Positions 46,518 through 57,201 of a DNA stretch of 64,000 bases are shown piece by piece. The notes beneath the pieces are model-generated. The model saw only the letters and a list, made by a program, of their open reading frames with translations. It was not told the DNA's origin and did no database searches. How positions within the stretch are numbered: the stretch's first letter is position 1; each line of letters begins with the position of its first letter. Source of the stretch: Serripes groenlandicus (taxonomy: Eukaryota > Mollusca > Bivalvia > Cardiida > Cardiidae); the NCBI GenBank assembly GCA_031761405.1, contig JASEVX010000011.1, positions 16,117,609 through 16,181,608 of the forward strand, written 5' to 3'. Both the position numbers and the translations under genes were made by a program.

Positions 46518-47083
46518 TTAAATAATCTTGGTCACTTGGATATTTATGTCACATTTTCAATTCGACATTATCGTTGCAATGTAGCACTTAAAGAAACCAA
46601 ACTTGTTATGGGTATGCATCTTGGGACATTTATTCTTTAAAAGAGCTTGCGGAGGCTATATTTTCTAGACTGTAACACAAATGAAACCAAATGTGGTGTA
46701 TGCATACATGTTTAAATACCATCTCTTTCTAAACTCCTTGTCTAATTCAAAATAATTTCACACAAATATTTCTTAAGCTTTATAACTATTACTATAACTT
46801 TATCATTTAGGTTGTCTGAATCAATCAATGACTTTTTTCTCTTTAAATTTCAGAGAAAGTAGGACAAAGTTCTCTCAGGAGGACAGACAAACACACAGAC
46901 TTATTGCACTATTTTTAAATCAAATACAATGGTTTTTATATAGTCTCTAGATCTGATGTCATTATATATTTCATGTAAGTCGAAACATAAAATCGCGTTC
47001 AAACGAAGTCTCGAAATGTTTATCTGAATTAATTTAAGGTTTCAACAATACTGACATTAAAATAATGAGAGAGATACACTTAC
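46518..47083. other. intron sequence, nothing recognised
   Basis: Holds worn repeat wording near 46680-46870 (ATGAAACCAAATGTGG), no exon. Confidence 0.4.
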
Positions 47084-47160
47084 CTTTGCTATCGATGCCA
47101 GGTATCAGTTGGCTTTTCTTTTTAGAACAATTCCAATCACTGGAAAAACCAGTATAATAA
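47084..47160 (-). other. candidate non-coding first exon of the tandem-CARD gene
   Basis: This is the minus-strand sequence ending GCATCGATAGCAAAG before the consensus donor. A TTATTATA stretch about 65-75 bases upstream of the donor could be a TATA-like element. The 5' limit is not determined. Confidence 0.3.
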
Positions 47161-47399
47161 ACTCGATTCCGTCATAACATGACATGTGTTTACATACCTC
47201 ATGACAAACATTAGCTATCAAATTTCTTTCCGAATGATCTTGTTACTATTTCAGACACTCGGGTTTTTCCCATTGTGAGTTACTCATCTACATTATATGT
47301 GTTTATTTTATTCATAAAGTTATGTCAGATCTTCTGTCTGTCTTTTATCAAGATTATTAATTTGTATAAATATTTTCTTAAATTTAATTTAGTTACTTT
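47161..47399. other. upstream region of the tandem-CARD gene
   Basis: Possible promoter region of the minus-strand gene; no definite element identified. Confidence 0.3.
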
Positions 47400-47445
47400 G
47401 CTGCTACTCTGCCACTACTATAACTACTGCTACTACTACTACTTA

Positions 47446-47490
<45 letters not shown>

Positions 47491-47515
47491 TACTACTACT
47501 ACTACTACTAGTCTT

Positions 47516-47581
<66 letters not shown>

Positions 47582-47582
47582 A

Positions 47583-47625
<43 letters not shown>

Positions 47626-47772
47626 GGTCTTCGACTACTCATACTACTTCTACTACTACTTCTACTACTACTACTACTTCTTCTACTACTACTACTAGTC
47701 TTCTACTACTCATACTACTTCTACTACTCCTTCTACTACTACTACTACTTCTTCTACTACTATTACTACTTA

Positions 47773-47823
<51 letters not shown>

Positions 47824-47964
47824 TACTACTACTACTTCTTCTTCTACTACTATTACTACTACTTATTCTACTACTATTACTACTTATACTACTACTACTA
47901 CTACTACTACTTCTTCTACTACTACTACTAGTCTTCTACTACTCTACTACTACTACTTCTTCTA
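47400..47964. repeat. TAC/TTC microsatellite
   Basis: Long runs of (TAC)n with interspersed TTC and TAGTCTTC variants, running up to the assembly gap. The Tyr-rich frame at 47275-47511 is its translation. Confidence 0.97.
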
Positions 47965-48164
47965 NNNNNNNNNNNNNNNNNNNNNNNNNNNNNNNNNNNN
48001 NNNNNNNNNNNNNNNNNNNNNNNNNNNNNNNNNNNNNNNNNNNNNNNNNNNNNNNNNNNNNNNNNNNNNNNNNNNNNNNNNNNNNNNNNNNNNNNNNNNN
48101 NNNNNNNNNNNNNNNNNNNNNNNNNNNNNNNNNNNNNNNNNNNNNNNNNNNNNNNNNNNNNNNN
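47965..48164. other. assembly gap (200 N)
   Basis: Exactly 200 undetermined bases, probably a fixed-size placeholder. The true array length is unknown. Confidence 0.98.
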
Positions 48165-48501
48165 CTATGTTTATTGGACAGACCTTTAAGGACCCGGGTA
48201 GTATCCTTATTTTTTTCTTCCCTTTTACAAAAATAAAAAAATAAAATGTTTATAAATAAGGCAGTTAGGAAGCAAGGTGAACATAAATGTTGCTAAAACC
48301 GAGTAATTTCATATTAGTGCGAAGTGTATGTAATTGACGTTTTTAAAAGTCCTTGAACTTCTACTATACATTTTGAACATAATTGTGTTTTGGGGTTCTG
48401 CTCCAAACAGAACGAGGTAAACAATCCAAGATAACACAGTCTTTTTTATCAAGGGCTTTTGTCATGTATGATAACCGACATCCCCCACCTACATATTCTA
48501 T
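48165..48501. other. no feature recognised
   Basis: Plain AT-rich sequence after the gap. Confidence 0.45.
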
Positions 48502-48662
48502 TAACCCTTATCGCAGCGCCGAATTGTTTAAAGTAGACTCTTCCATGTACAAACTCGGGACGACTCTATTTTCATGTTATAGGATTTTTGGAATATTTCT
48601 ATAACTCACAGAACCAAACAATGCAGATTTCAGGTGAGAGGCAGGCTCGTTACGAGCTTTGA
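48502..48662 (-). mobile_element. third TTAA family (GAAAGAGT ends), truncated copy
   Basis: TTAA near 48502 then CCCTTATCGCAGCGCCGAATT...AGTAGACTCTTCCATGT, matching the reverse complement of 59636-59861, cut after GGCTCGTTACGAGC. Confidence 0.65.
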
Positions 48663-48858
48663 CATTCACCACCTACATAAATTATTGAAAACAACGTGAC
48701 AAAAGGAGAATTTGCTCTCACTTTCCTTTTGTCACGACGTTTTTAAACTGTATTCAATAGATATTGTTTATATTTCTTAAGAATTTCCACATTTTTATCG
48801 ATATTTATTAAAAGTCGTCTGCTTCAGAAGATTGCAATGTATGGATAGGATTGGTTAA
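48663..48858 (-). mobile_element. TTAA-family MITE, worn
   Basis: Left end ACCACCTACATAAATT; hairpin core GAGAATTTGCTCTCACTTTC (one arm lost); right TTAA at 48855-48858, which also serves the next copy. Confidence 0.65.
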
Positions 48859-49090
48859 CCATTACCGCCCATACGACAAATTATGCAGCAGACGACTTTG
48901 AACATATTTTGTCAAACAATAGAAAATCTCTATAACTGAAAGGGATAACCTATGACAGAAAAGTGGAAAACATCTGTGGCAAAAGGAGAAATTGCACGTT
49001 TTGTGCAATTTCTTCTTTTGTCACTATGTTTTCAAAAAGCCGGTCTGCTGCAGAGGCGTCAGAAAGCGTCTATATGAGGGAAAGGGTTAA
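48855..49090 (+). mobile_element. TTAA-family MITE, young subfamily, intact
   Basis: TTAA at 48855-48858 and 49087-49090. Hairpin in the CAC/GTG form. Left end CCATTACCGCCCATACGACA has drifted; right end GTCTATATGAGGGAAAGGG is perfect. Confidence 0.9.
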
Positions 49091-49276
49091 CATCGCCAAT
49101 GTTAACGATTCTGCATGAACGACACTTTCCCCCGTTCTTCCGTCTACAGACAACCCAACAATGGACACTCTATAGTGGCTACAGTACTGATCTCCCCTCT
49201 CACGTTGAACACGATTTATATTAGGCAGAGGTGGCAAAAGCATGCAGGAAGAATGAGAGAGTCGATTGCTTTCGGA

Positions 49277-49513
49277 TTAACCCTTTCCCTAATACAGACA
49301 CTTTCTGATGCATCTGCAGACGACAACTTTTTAAAACATTGAGGCAAAAGAAGAAAATGATCATGATGTGCAATTTCTCCTTTTTGCAACAATGTTTCCA
49401 TCTCTGTTTCATTATTTATTTAGAGTGATTTTAAACACTTTGATTTAAACTGATTTTTGCTCGGAAATGTTCGGAATCGTCTGATGCAGATTTATTATAC
49501 GTAAAAAGGGTTT
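49277..49513 (-). mobile_element. TTAA-family MITE
   Basis: TTAA at 49277-49280, left end CCCTTTCCCTAATACAGACA. The right end AAAAAGGGTTTA has lost the exact duplication. Confidence 0.8.
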
Positions 49514-49608
49514 ATGCGATGACAAGATGATGGACGGAATGCACAAGAACACGAGCGACTCTTAAACGTCGCATAAAATAAGCCTTTTGTTTTATATTTA
49601 TCTGTTTG

Positions 49609-49770
49609 TAACAAATCTGCAAACAGACGACTGTAGAACAACAACAACAAAATATGCTTAAAGTTCAGAAAATGAAAGGTAAAAGTATACTACAGTTGAA
49701 AACATTGTAGCAAAAGTTGTGTGTTGCAGATACAGTTATAAATGCGTCTGTAGTGAGGGAAACTGATTAA
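49609..49770 (+). mobile_element. TTAA-family MITE, left end and hairpin lost
   Basis: ACAAATCTGCAAACAGACGA to GTCTGTAGTGAGGGAAACTG, TTAA at 49767-49770. Confidence 0.65.
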
Positions 49771-49869
49771 TTTCCTTTGACTAAATAAGCACGTGCTACA
49801 TGTGAATGCTTTGACAAGTCTGTGGATCTCAACAGGCTAGACTCACTGTCGACAAGATCAGTGTGTCGC

Positions 49870-50121
49870 GTTTAAACCTTTTCTCCATATTATAGACGCT
49901 TTTCTGACGCCTCTGCAGCAGACACGACTTTTTAAAATCAATTTGACAAAAGTAGGAAATTGCTAAAAAACGAGCAATTTCTCCTTTTTCCACAATGTTT
50001 TCAATGTATTTCAGTAATCATACTTTCATTTAAAAATAAGTTTTCTGTGTTTTTTCTCTAGATGTTTCTAAAGAGTCGTCTGCTGCAGAGGTGTTATGCG
50101 TATGTGGGGAAAAGGGGTTAC
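49870..50121 (-). mobile_element. TTAA-family MITE
   Basis: TTAA at 49870-49873; right TTAC at 50118. Hairpin GAAATTGCTA...CGAGCAATTTCTCC; right arm GTCGTCTGCTGCAGAGGTG. Confidence 0.82.
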
Positions 50122-50281
50122 GGTTTTTTGGGCAGACTTTAACATCTATGCGGTGTTCCCCGTTATCTTTACAACTTTGGACAGGCGTGTAATCGAGCTA
50201 CGGCAGGATAAACGGACCCTCATACAATGTATCACAGTAGTCTCACTATTTACCTAGAGTAGTCCTCCTTAGAAAATGACT

Positions 50282-50596
50282 GCCGATCCCGGCTAGCTGC
50301 AATCAGTAGCGATACGCTGTCAATCCAGAGGTTGTGTAGTTCGAACCCCAGCTCGGCCAACATTATTTCCGACAGTTTGACAAAAAGTCACTGTGACAAG
50401 CGTCCATTCGTCTTTCACCAATGGGCTAACAGTCTATGTGGAAAAGCAGCCAGTTGCTTGGAAAGTATGTTGTGTGGAGTACATGTGTTGAGAAAACCAG
50501 GAAACAGTATGAATAGAGGTGAATCTGGCCGCCGTGATATGACTGAAAACATTGATTAAAACGGCGTTAAACCCAAATCAATCAATCAATCAATCA
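50282..50596 (+). mobile_element. tRNA-derived SINE with 13-bp target duplication
   Basis: TTAGAAAATGACT flanks it at 50269-50281 and 50597-50609. Head GGCTAGCTGCAATCAGTAGC with B-box-like GTTCGAACCCC; tail GGCCGCCGTGATATGACTGA then ACGGCGTTAAACCCAA and (ATCA)n. The open frame 50332-50559 is inside it. Confidence 0.92.
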
Positions 50597-50703
50597 TTAG
50601 AAAATGACTAGGTATGAACTTTTTTTCAAATTTAAAATGCATACTTGAACGGTGAGATGTTTTCTTCGTTTCCCGCATTGTTTTCAAAATGCCGGCTGAT
50701 GCG

Positions 50704-50936
50704 TTAACCCTTTCCTCATATAGGACGCTTTCTGACGCCTCTGCAACAGGCGGCTTTTTTTAAAGACATAGTGATAAAAGAAGAAATTGCTCAAAAACGA
50801 GCAATTTCTCCTTTTGCCACAATGTTTTCCACTTTTAGTCATAGGATATCCATTCAATTATAAAGATTTTGCTATTTTCGACAAAATATGTTTAAAGTCG
50901 TCTTCTGCAGAATTGTTGCATAATGGTAAGGGTTAA
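50704..50936 (-). mobile_element. TTAA-family MITE, young subfamily
   Basis: TTAA at 50704-50707 and 50933-50936. Hairpin GAAATTGCTCAAAAACGAGC completes. Right arm TCTGCAGAATTGTTGCATAA. Confidence 0.9.
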
Positions 50937-51497
50937 ATTGTTCAAAAATTGCATCGAAGAAATGATTAAATCGTTGCATGTTGCAATGGTTTCGATGTTC
51001 ATACACGACTGGCTTTCTTTTAGACACATTAAAGAGCATCTGCATTCAGTATATCAAATTTGTTTAACTGGTAAAACACAACACAACCCAATAGGGTGTC
51101 AAAACATTATGTTTCAGTCAATTAGTGGAGGGAAATTGGATCCACTGGTAAATTAACAAAAAACGCAGCTCTGCATGTTCTATTTTACAACAGTCGACGG
51201 GCCATTAACACACCATTCACTTCATTCTTTCTATTACAACATCCTTTATATCAGTCTTAAACTGAACTCAATTTTAAATCGCGAAAATAATCTCTTAAGT
51301 ACCGCACTTCAACTAATAAAGCCGCATCTAGCGATTTGGGATATTAATGCATATATATATTATATATATACTATATATATGCGTACAGTGAATACTGAGG
51401 CGAGTATGCGTATCCGCATAGTTTCACTAGAAACTTTACCATTCATTATATATACCTAAGTGCATCTACTGACGCTTGGAGTGTAGCCCCCACTAGT
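50937..51497. other. no gene recognised
   Basis: Contains an AT dinucleotide palindrome at 51346-51380. Open frames 50923-51156 and 51175-51459 show no domains. Confidence 0.45.
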
Positions 51498-51512
51498 TTC
51501 ATACCATTATAA

Positions 51513-51815
51513 GGCCGAGCCCCGGGTAGCTCAGTCGGTAGCGACGCGGGCTGTCAATCCAGGGGTTGTGTGAGGTTCGAATCCCGGCTCGGCCAACTTT
51601 CTTTCCGACGATTGACAAAAGTCAATTGCGACATGCGTCATACGTCTTCCACAAATGGGCTAAGTCTATGTGGAAAAGCAGCCAGCTGCATTGGGAAGAT
51701 TGTTGTGTGGATGTACTGGTGTGAGAAACCCAGGAAATGCATGATAGTGAGTGAACTGGCCGCCGTGATATGACTGAGAAATTGTTAAAAACGACGTTAA
51801 ACCCCAATCAATCCA
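51513..51815 (+). mobile_element. tRNA-derived SINE, complete, 15-bp target duplication
   Basis: TTCATACCATTATAA is at 51498-51512 and 51816-51830. Head GGCCGAGCCCCGGGTAGCTC with A box TAGCTCAGTCGGTAG and B box GGTTCGAATCCC; body GTGTGGATGTACTGGTGTGA; tail GGCCGCCGTGATATGACTGA and (CAAT)n. The best-preserved SINE here. Confidence 0.95.
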
Positions 51816-51887
51816 TTCATACCATTATAAATATACGTCAGAGTGGAGTTTTGTTCAGACCCCCAAAACACGCGGCAGGAATCTGCA

Positions 51888-52106
51888 ATGGCCGAAGTGG
51901 ATAGCCGTCGGGGATTTCGAACCAGGCATCCAAGGTTCGGTCCCCTGTCGCGGGCGGGTCATGGTGGAGTGACCTTGGGGCAAGGCGCATTTCCTAGCCT
52001 AATACTGAGTTTGTTTGTTAATCCAGGTATCATGAATAAGTCGATTGTCGCCGTGATTTAACTGAAAATATCTTGAAAACGGCGTAAAACCCTTTAATAA
52101 AACAAA
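51888..52106 (+). mobile_element. tRNA-derived SINE, second head type
   Basis: Head GGCCGAAGTGGATAGCCGTC with B box GGTTCGGTCCCC; body GGTCATGGTGGAGTGACCTT as in 32504-32712; tail GTCGCCGTGATTTAACTGAA and AACGGCGTAAAACCC. It thus joins the head of one SINE type to the tail of the other. Confidence 0.88.
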
Positions 52107-52227
52107 CAAAAAGCCACACGAGGTATGGTAGTAAAATGGACCCGTTTGTAGATGAGGTTTCCTAATTAAAGGTTGTTTGAATACACATAAACGAGTGCCA
52201 AGATTTAGTGTCACTCACGAATTTTGT

Positions 52228-52463
52228 TTAACCCTTTCCCTCATATAGACGCTTTCTGACACGTCTGCAGCAGACGGCTTTTTGAAAAACATAGTGACAA
52301 AAGAAGAAATTGCTCAAAACGAGCAATTTTCTCCTTTTGACACAATGTTTTCAACTTTTTAGTCATAGTTTTTATCCATTCAATTATAGAGATTTTCCAT
52401 TTTTTGACAAAATAAGTTCCAAAGTCGTCGGCTGCTAATTTGTCGTATGAGGGAAAGGGTTAA
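52228..52463 (-). mobile_element. TTAA-family MITE, young subfamily, intact
   Basis: TTAA at 52228-52231 and 52460-52463. Left end CCCTTTCCCTCATATAGACG; right end GTCGTATGAGGGAAAGGG. Confidence 0.93.
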
Positions 52464-52768
52464 TGGTTATACATCTCATATTCAACGTAATTTACTCTCC
52501 TATTAATTAATGACACTCGATTCATTTATGAATAAGTATAACACAAATAAATTCATGGACTATCGTCCAACATATATATGAATGTAATTGGATCAGATAG
52601 ACCATTACCTAATATATCAATACGTTTTTTTTATTTCTTTATTAACATACTCTTTTATATTCAAATCTAAATATATCTAAAAGAAAATAAACTTGATACC
52701 AGGACAATTTGAACAGTTTTTAAGAAGTGAGAAAAAAAATCATAGTTTGAATAAGGAGAAATATAGCT
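52464..52768. other. no feature recognised
   Basis: AT-rich spacer. Confidence 0.5.
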
Positions 52769-53046
52769 CGTTATATTACACCACCAACGCATACGTACAC
52801 GCGCTGCTCGCACATAGACAATTCTCATGTGAAATATTGTCTGTTGACGCACGTAGTCGTTATATTACACCACCAACGCACACGTACACGCGCGGCTCGC
52901 ACATAGGAGACAATTCTCATGTGAAATCTTGTCTGTTGACGCACGTAGTCAGTCGTATATATCTACACCACCAACGCACACGTACACGCGCGCTCGCACA
53001 TATACAATTCTCCATGTGGAAATCTTTGTCTGTTGACGCACGTAGT
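52769..53046 (+). repeat. three tandem copies of a 89-97 bp unit
   Basis: Each unit has ACACCACCAACGCACACGTA, CTCGCACATA and TGTCTGTTGACGCACGTAGT. The 142-residue open frame at 52693-53121 is a reading of this array, not a gene. Confidence 0.9.
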
Positions 53047-53244
53047 AAAATGGGTTTAATGAACGAGAAGGACTGTGATCCGATACCCCATTTAATAATG
53101 CTTATCGTCAAGGTTTTTTAAGTAGTGTTTTACCTATGCTTTAAAAAGTATTTCAGTTATATCACGGCGTTTCCTGGATATACCTTACCGAGTAGCTACC
53201 GGGTACTATATATCCTGGACACTATCCGCCAGCAGCTCTGAGCG

Positions 53245-53575
53245 CCAAGTGTGAAAGCCATTACGCACCCATTGTAGAAGTCATTACGCACCCAGTGTAT
53301 AAGCCATTAACGCACTCATCGTGAAAGTCATTACGCACCCAGTGTGAAAGTCATTACGCACCCGTCGTGGAAGCCATTACGCAACTAGTGTGGACGCCAT
53401 TACCGAACCCAGTGTGGTAAGCCATTACGCTACCAGTGGTGGAAGCAATTACGCACACAATGTGGACGCCATTACGCACCCAGTGTGGACGCCATTACGC
53501 ACCCATTATGGAAGCCATTACGCACCCAGTGTGGAAGCCATTATTCACCCAGTGTGGAAGCAATTACGCACCCCA
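53245..53575 (+). repeat. 23-bp tandem array
   Basis: Unit GTGGAAGCCATTACGCACCC + AGT, about 14 diverged copies. Confidence 0.9.
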
Positions 53576-53746
53576 ATTCTATCATATTCTAATCTAAAGT
53601 GTTTTATCGGAAGTGTCTTGAAACTAGCTGAGACCAGTTGCAACACCAGATTTCGTAACATTTCTAAACTTATCATAAAATATGCCATAATATCGCATAC
53701 TTTTAACAATCGATTACTCGATCACGAATAAAATGTGTGTGGTGTT

Positions 53747-53929
53747 TTAACCCTTTCCCTCATATAGACGCTTTCTGACGCCTCTGCATCAGACGGCTTT
53801 TTGAAAACATTGTTTTCCACTTTTAGTCATAGGTTATCCATTCAGTTATAGGGATTTTCTCTATTTTTTGACAAGATATGTTCAAAGTCGTCTGCTGCAG
53901 AATTGTCGTATAGAGGGGGAAGGGTTTAA
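53747..53929 (-). mobile_element. TTAA-family MITE, young subfamily, hairpin deleted
   Basis: TTAA at 53747-53750 and 53926-53929. The hairpin is gone: GAAAACATTG joins directly to TTTTCCACTTTTAGTC. Confidence 0.88.
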
Positions 53930-54085
53930 CGCTTACCTATAAGACGCATTTTGAAGCATATGCAGCAGACGACTTTCACTACAGTGTTTTCAACTCCATT
54001 CAAAAATTTCATTAGAGAATTCAATATTTTTGCCCGGATGTTTTAGAATTCGTCTTCTGCAGATTTGCTCTTTATGTCATCAAGT
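53926..54085 (-). mobile_element. TTAA-family MITE, worn, sharing a TTAA with its neighbour
   Basis: GACGCATTTTGAAGCATATG, AGCAGACGACTTTCACTACA, then the right arm TCGTCTTCTGCAGATTTGCT. Hairpin absent. Confidence 0.65.
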
Positions 54086-54424
54086 TTTTAACAAATGTCT
54101 TTGACTTCTATCAATTAGTATCAAACAATTGATCTCTATATGGGCATTTCCATTTGACAAGATAACAGTTTTTAAATTTCTAAATAGTGTAGGTTCGGAG
54201 CAGCATGTGCAACTACTAAGGTTCATCCAAATATATCCAAATTCACAAAAAGTTTCTAACAAGCTTATGTAAGTGCGATTTGACCCTGTGTTTGATCTTG
54301 ACCAGACCGTGAATGAACTGGCTGATCTGTGTCTACACTGTTCACAGATAGCCAACCTTTTTTTAAAAAACATGTACGTGCTCGGAATTACGACAACATT
54401 TACAAAATGATTAGGATCACGTTC
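54086..54424. other. no gene; repeat-like
   Basis: TTTGATCTTGACCAGACCGT and CTGATCTGTGTCTACACTG resemble wording near 55105-55130, suggesting an old dispersed repeat. The minus frame 54080-54373 is Cys/Ser-rich but has no recognisable domain. Confidence 0.4.
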
Positions 54425-54651
54425 TTAACCATTTCCCATATAGTAGACGCTTTCTCTGACTACTCAGCCGACTTTTGAAAACATTGTGACAAAAGAAGAA
54501 ATTGCTCATTATGAGCAGTTTCTCCTTTTGTCACAATGATTTCAATACTTTTTTAGTAATTACTACTAGTTCATTTGTAAAGGTATTCCATATATTTCTG
54601 CAAAGATGTTTTTTTAAAGTTATTTGTAAGGAAGTTGTGGGAAAGGGTTGA
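54425..54651 (-). mobile_element. TTAA-family MITE
   Basis: TTAA at 54425-54428; the right duplication is TTGA. Hairpin GAAATTGCTCATTATGAGCA with one changed base in the second arm. Confidence 0.82.
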
Positions 54652-55235
54652 GTGTTATTATTGTAAACCCTGTTGAACTAGGTCCACTCATGTCTTTTGG
54701 GCAAACAACGAACATTTTTTCATTGTAGATTTTTATAAGGAAAGACGAAAAAAAGCTTTTAAAATTTAGATTAAATATTTTTGTTCCATTAAATTTATTC
54801 GGATGTCGTGTGTGTGTACTAAGAACACATTATACTGTATATTAATAGGTATACTGTAAATTGTTCATTGTGTAAATATTGATAGTAGGCAAATAGCAAA
54901 ACTTGTATTACTATTACTAACTCTGTGTACATGAACTGGGCTATTGGCAAACCCCTACCTTAGGTTATTTTGTGACAAATGTAGATAAATATCTGTTTGT
55001 GCAGCTAAGTTATCTTATCTCTAAATGTATATAAAAAGCTTCTTTAAAAGTATGTGTGATCAATTTGCGAACCGGTGCAGATACAGACCAGGCGGTGTGG
55101 ACGTGGCGTTTGCTATGGTCTACACTGCTCGCAATTGTCCTAAGGTTATTTTTCCCTGTAACAAAGCTCTTGTGGTCAATGGAATCCTTAGTACCTACTG
55201 TAATCACTCACTTTTATTCAATAGTATGCTTTATC
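54652..55235. other. no gene recognised
   Basis: The two overlapping plus frames at 55025-55315 include the same old repeat as 54290-54345 and run into a MITE; not supported. Confidence 0.4.
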
Positions 55236-55437
55236 TTAACCCCTTCCAGCATACAGCAAATCTGCAGCAGACGACTTTGAAAATATATACTCAAAAATAT
55301 GGTAAATCTCTTTAACTGTAGGTATAATAACTGTAAAAAACTGGTTTGTGAGCAACTTCTCATTTTTGCCACGATGTTTTCAAAAGTCGTCTGCTGCAGA
55401 TGCGTCAAAATGCGTCTATAAGGTGGACAATGGTTAA
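55236..55437 (+). mobile_element. TTAA-family MITE
   Basis: TTAA at 55236-55239 and 55434-55437. Left end CCCCTTCCAGCATACAGCAA; hairpin reduced; right arm GTCGTCTGCTGCAGATGCGT. Confidence 0.85.
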
Positions 55438-55440
55438 ATG

Positions 55441-55860
55441 TCTATATCCGACGATTTTTTTAAATAAACCACTTTTCTACATTAATTATTATAAACCTAC
55501 GATTTCTGGAATAGACGACGGTTCTACATTAACTCTTATAAACCCACGATTTCTGGAATAGACCACTATACTGAATTAACGCTTATAAGCCCACGATGTT
55601 TGGAATATACCACTATTCTACATTAACGCTTAAAAACCTACGATTTTATGGAATATACCACTGTTCTACATTAATATTTATACAACCCACGATTTCTGGA
55701 ATAGACTATTATTCTACATTAATGCTTATACGCCCATGATGTATGGAATATACCACTATTCTATATTAATAATTATAAACCCACGATTTACTGAACTGTT
55801 CTACATAAATGCCTATAAGCCCTCGATTTTATGGAAATAGACATGGTTCTACATTAATGA
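55441..55860 (+). repeat. tandem array of about 43-bp units
   Basis: Diverged units of CTACATTAACTCTTATAAAC + CCACGATTTCTGGAATAGACCAC type, about nine copies. Confidence 0.8.
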
Positions 55861-56481
55861 TAGTTGGTCTCAGTTTTTAATGTAATAGAGTGTTCTTTGC
55901 CATAAATAAACATCATGAATAGCTAAGTTATAAAAGGGTACACATATATTGTCGCAATATTGCTAGAATATTGGCCTCCGGACTAGAAGGTCCATAGTTA
56001 GAGGTCCGTGTCAGGTTTAAACTTATTCCTAGATGGTTCTATATTTATCTCAGCCAATCGGAAGAACAAGTCTCGTACAGCATACACATTCGTAATTATT
56101 ATGTCAAGCACATTTTGTTGTGTTAATCCAGTTTATAATCTCTTGTAAAATAGTACCCGTTGTAGTACTAGTAATTCGACGATTCCCAGGGGGCTTATAT
56201 CTTCGATTCTCTTTGATAGACAAGTTCTCTTTCAAAGTAATGGCGTTATTCTATTCTATTTTATATAAATGCTTAAATACGATGTTGTTAATGGTAGACA
56301 GTGGACCAGATGTATAGTTACGGTCTCGTGATCCAAACGTCCGGGGTTTGATCTCCACAACGATCACATTCGGTGCGAGTACAGGTTGAATATCGGGAAG
56401 CGGACGTAGGCACCTGTCTGATTACTTCAAGTTCAAATAGCTTATTTCCCAATGCTTGTAAACATGCTTATTAAAGTAGTG
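55861..56481. other. no gene; possible SINE head relic
   Basis: Near 56300-56365, GTTACGGTCTCGTGATCC and GGGGTTTGATCTCCAC look like worn pol III boxes. The hydrophobic frame 56120-56317 is not supported. Confidence 0.35.
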
Positions 56482-56689
56482 TTTACCCCTTTATCTAAAA
56501 CAGACGCCATGTTACGCATATGCAGCAGGCGACTGTGAAAAACATTTAGTCCAAACCTTTAGTCTTTAACTGAAAGGACAATTATTGATGAATAAAGTTA
56601 AAAATGCTCATCTCTTTTTCCTACAATATATTCAAAAGTCGTCCGCTGAAGGGCGTCAGCAAACGTCTTCTTCTTTGGGAAAGGGTTAT
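56482..56689. mobile_element. TTAA-family MITE, worn
   Basis: ACCCCTTTATCTAAAACAGA to CTTTGGGAAAGGG, hairpin lost. The left arm carries GACGC (as in '-' copies), the right arm AAACGTC. Confidence 0.65.
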
Positions 56690-56761
56690 TATATTGGTTT
56701 CTTTTAATCTTGGGATACGATGATGATGAATAAAAGGATTATGCATTGAGATAGTTTTAAA

Positions 56762-57110
56762 TCTGTTATAATTATTATTGTCATAAAATTAATCCAGATG
56801 TCCTTAACAACATTAGCTTATCCTGCTTTATGTTGACATTAATCCTTTCCTACGTGCAGCAGACGACTTCTGATGCATGTGAAACAGGCGACTTTTGAAA
56901 TCATTTTGAACATCATAATGAGAAATTTCTGTTAAATCTGTTAAATCTGTTATAATTATTATTGTCATAAAATTAATCCAAATGTCCTTAACACCATTAG
57001 CTTATCCTGCTTTATGTTGACATTAATCCTTTCGCACGTGCAGACGACTTCTGATGCATGTTAAACAGGCGACTTTTGAAATCATTTTGATCATCACAAT
57101 GAGCAATAAC
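56762..57110 (+). repeat. 184-bp direct duplication holding a MITE arm
   Basis: TCTGTTATAATTATTATTGT starts at 56762 and again at 56946; both copies run through TTAATCCTTTC...GTGCAG and CAGGCGACTTTTGAAATCAT. The second continues into a worn minus-oriented element to about 57200. Confidence 0.85.
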
Positions 57111-57201
57111 TAGTTTTGTCACAATGACTTTAACTAAATTTAATACTTATGCTATAGTTTTAGTTTTCGCCCTGCTGTTTACAAAGTCGTCTGCATCCAA
57201 T

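Larger units (their letters stand above)
44480..47083 (-). other. predicted 5'UTR intron of the tandem-CARD gene
   Basis: The acceptor TTTATTTCCTTTTCAG/G ends at 44480, four bases before the ATG. The best donor upstream on the minus strand is AG/GTAAGTGTA at 47083. The intron would be 2,604 bp, with a 1.9 kb composite repeat (44632-46517) filling most of it. The exon upstream (from 47084) has no useful open frame joined to the ATG, so it is taken as non-coding. The pairing is inferred from splice-site quality only. Confidence 0.5.

Noticed and set aside
47275..47511. Tyr-rich open frame
   Set aside because: Translation of the TAC microsatellite.
50290..50370. tRNA-like sequence with B box
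   Set aside because: It is the head of a SINE: flanked by a 13-bp duplication and followed by the SINE body; no intact cloverleaf. The same applies at 32504, 51513 and 51888.
52693..53121. 142-residue open frame
   Set aside because: It spans three tandem copies of a 89-97 bp unit; the peptide just repeats TTNAYVHA-type text.
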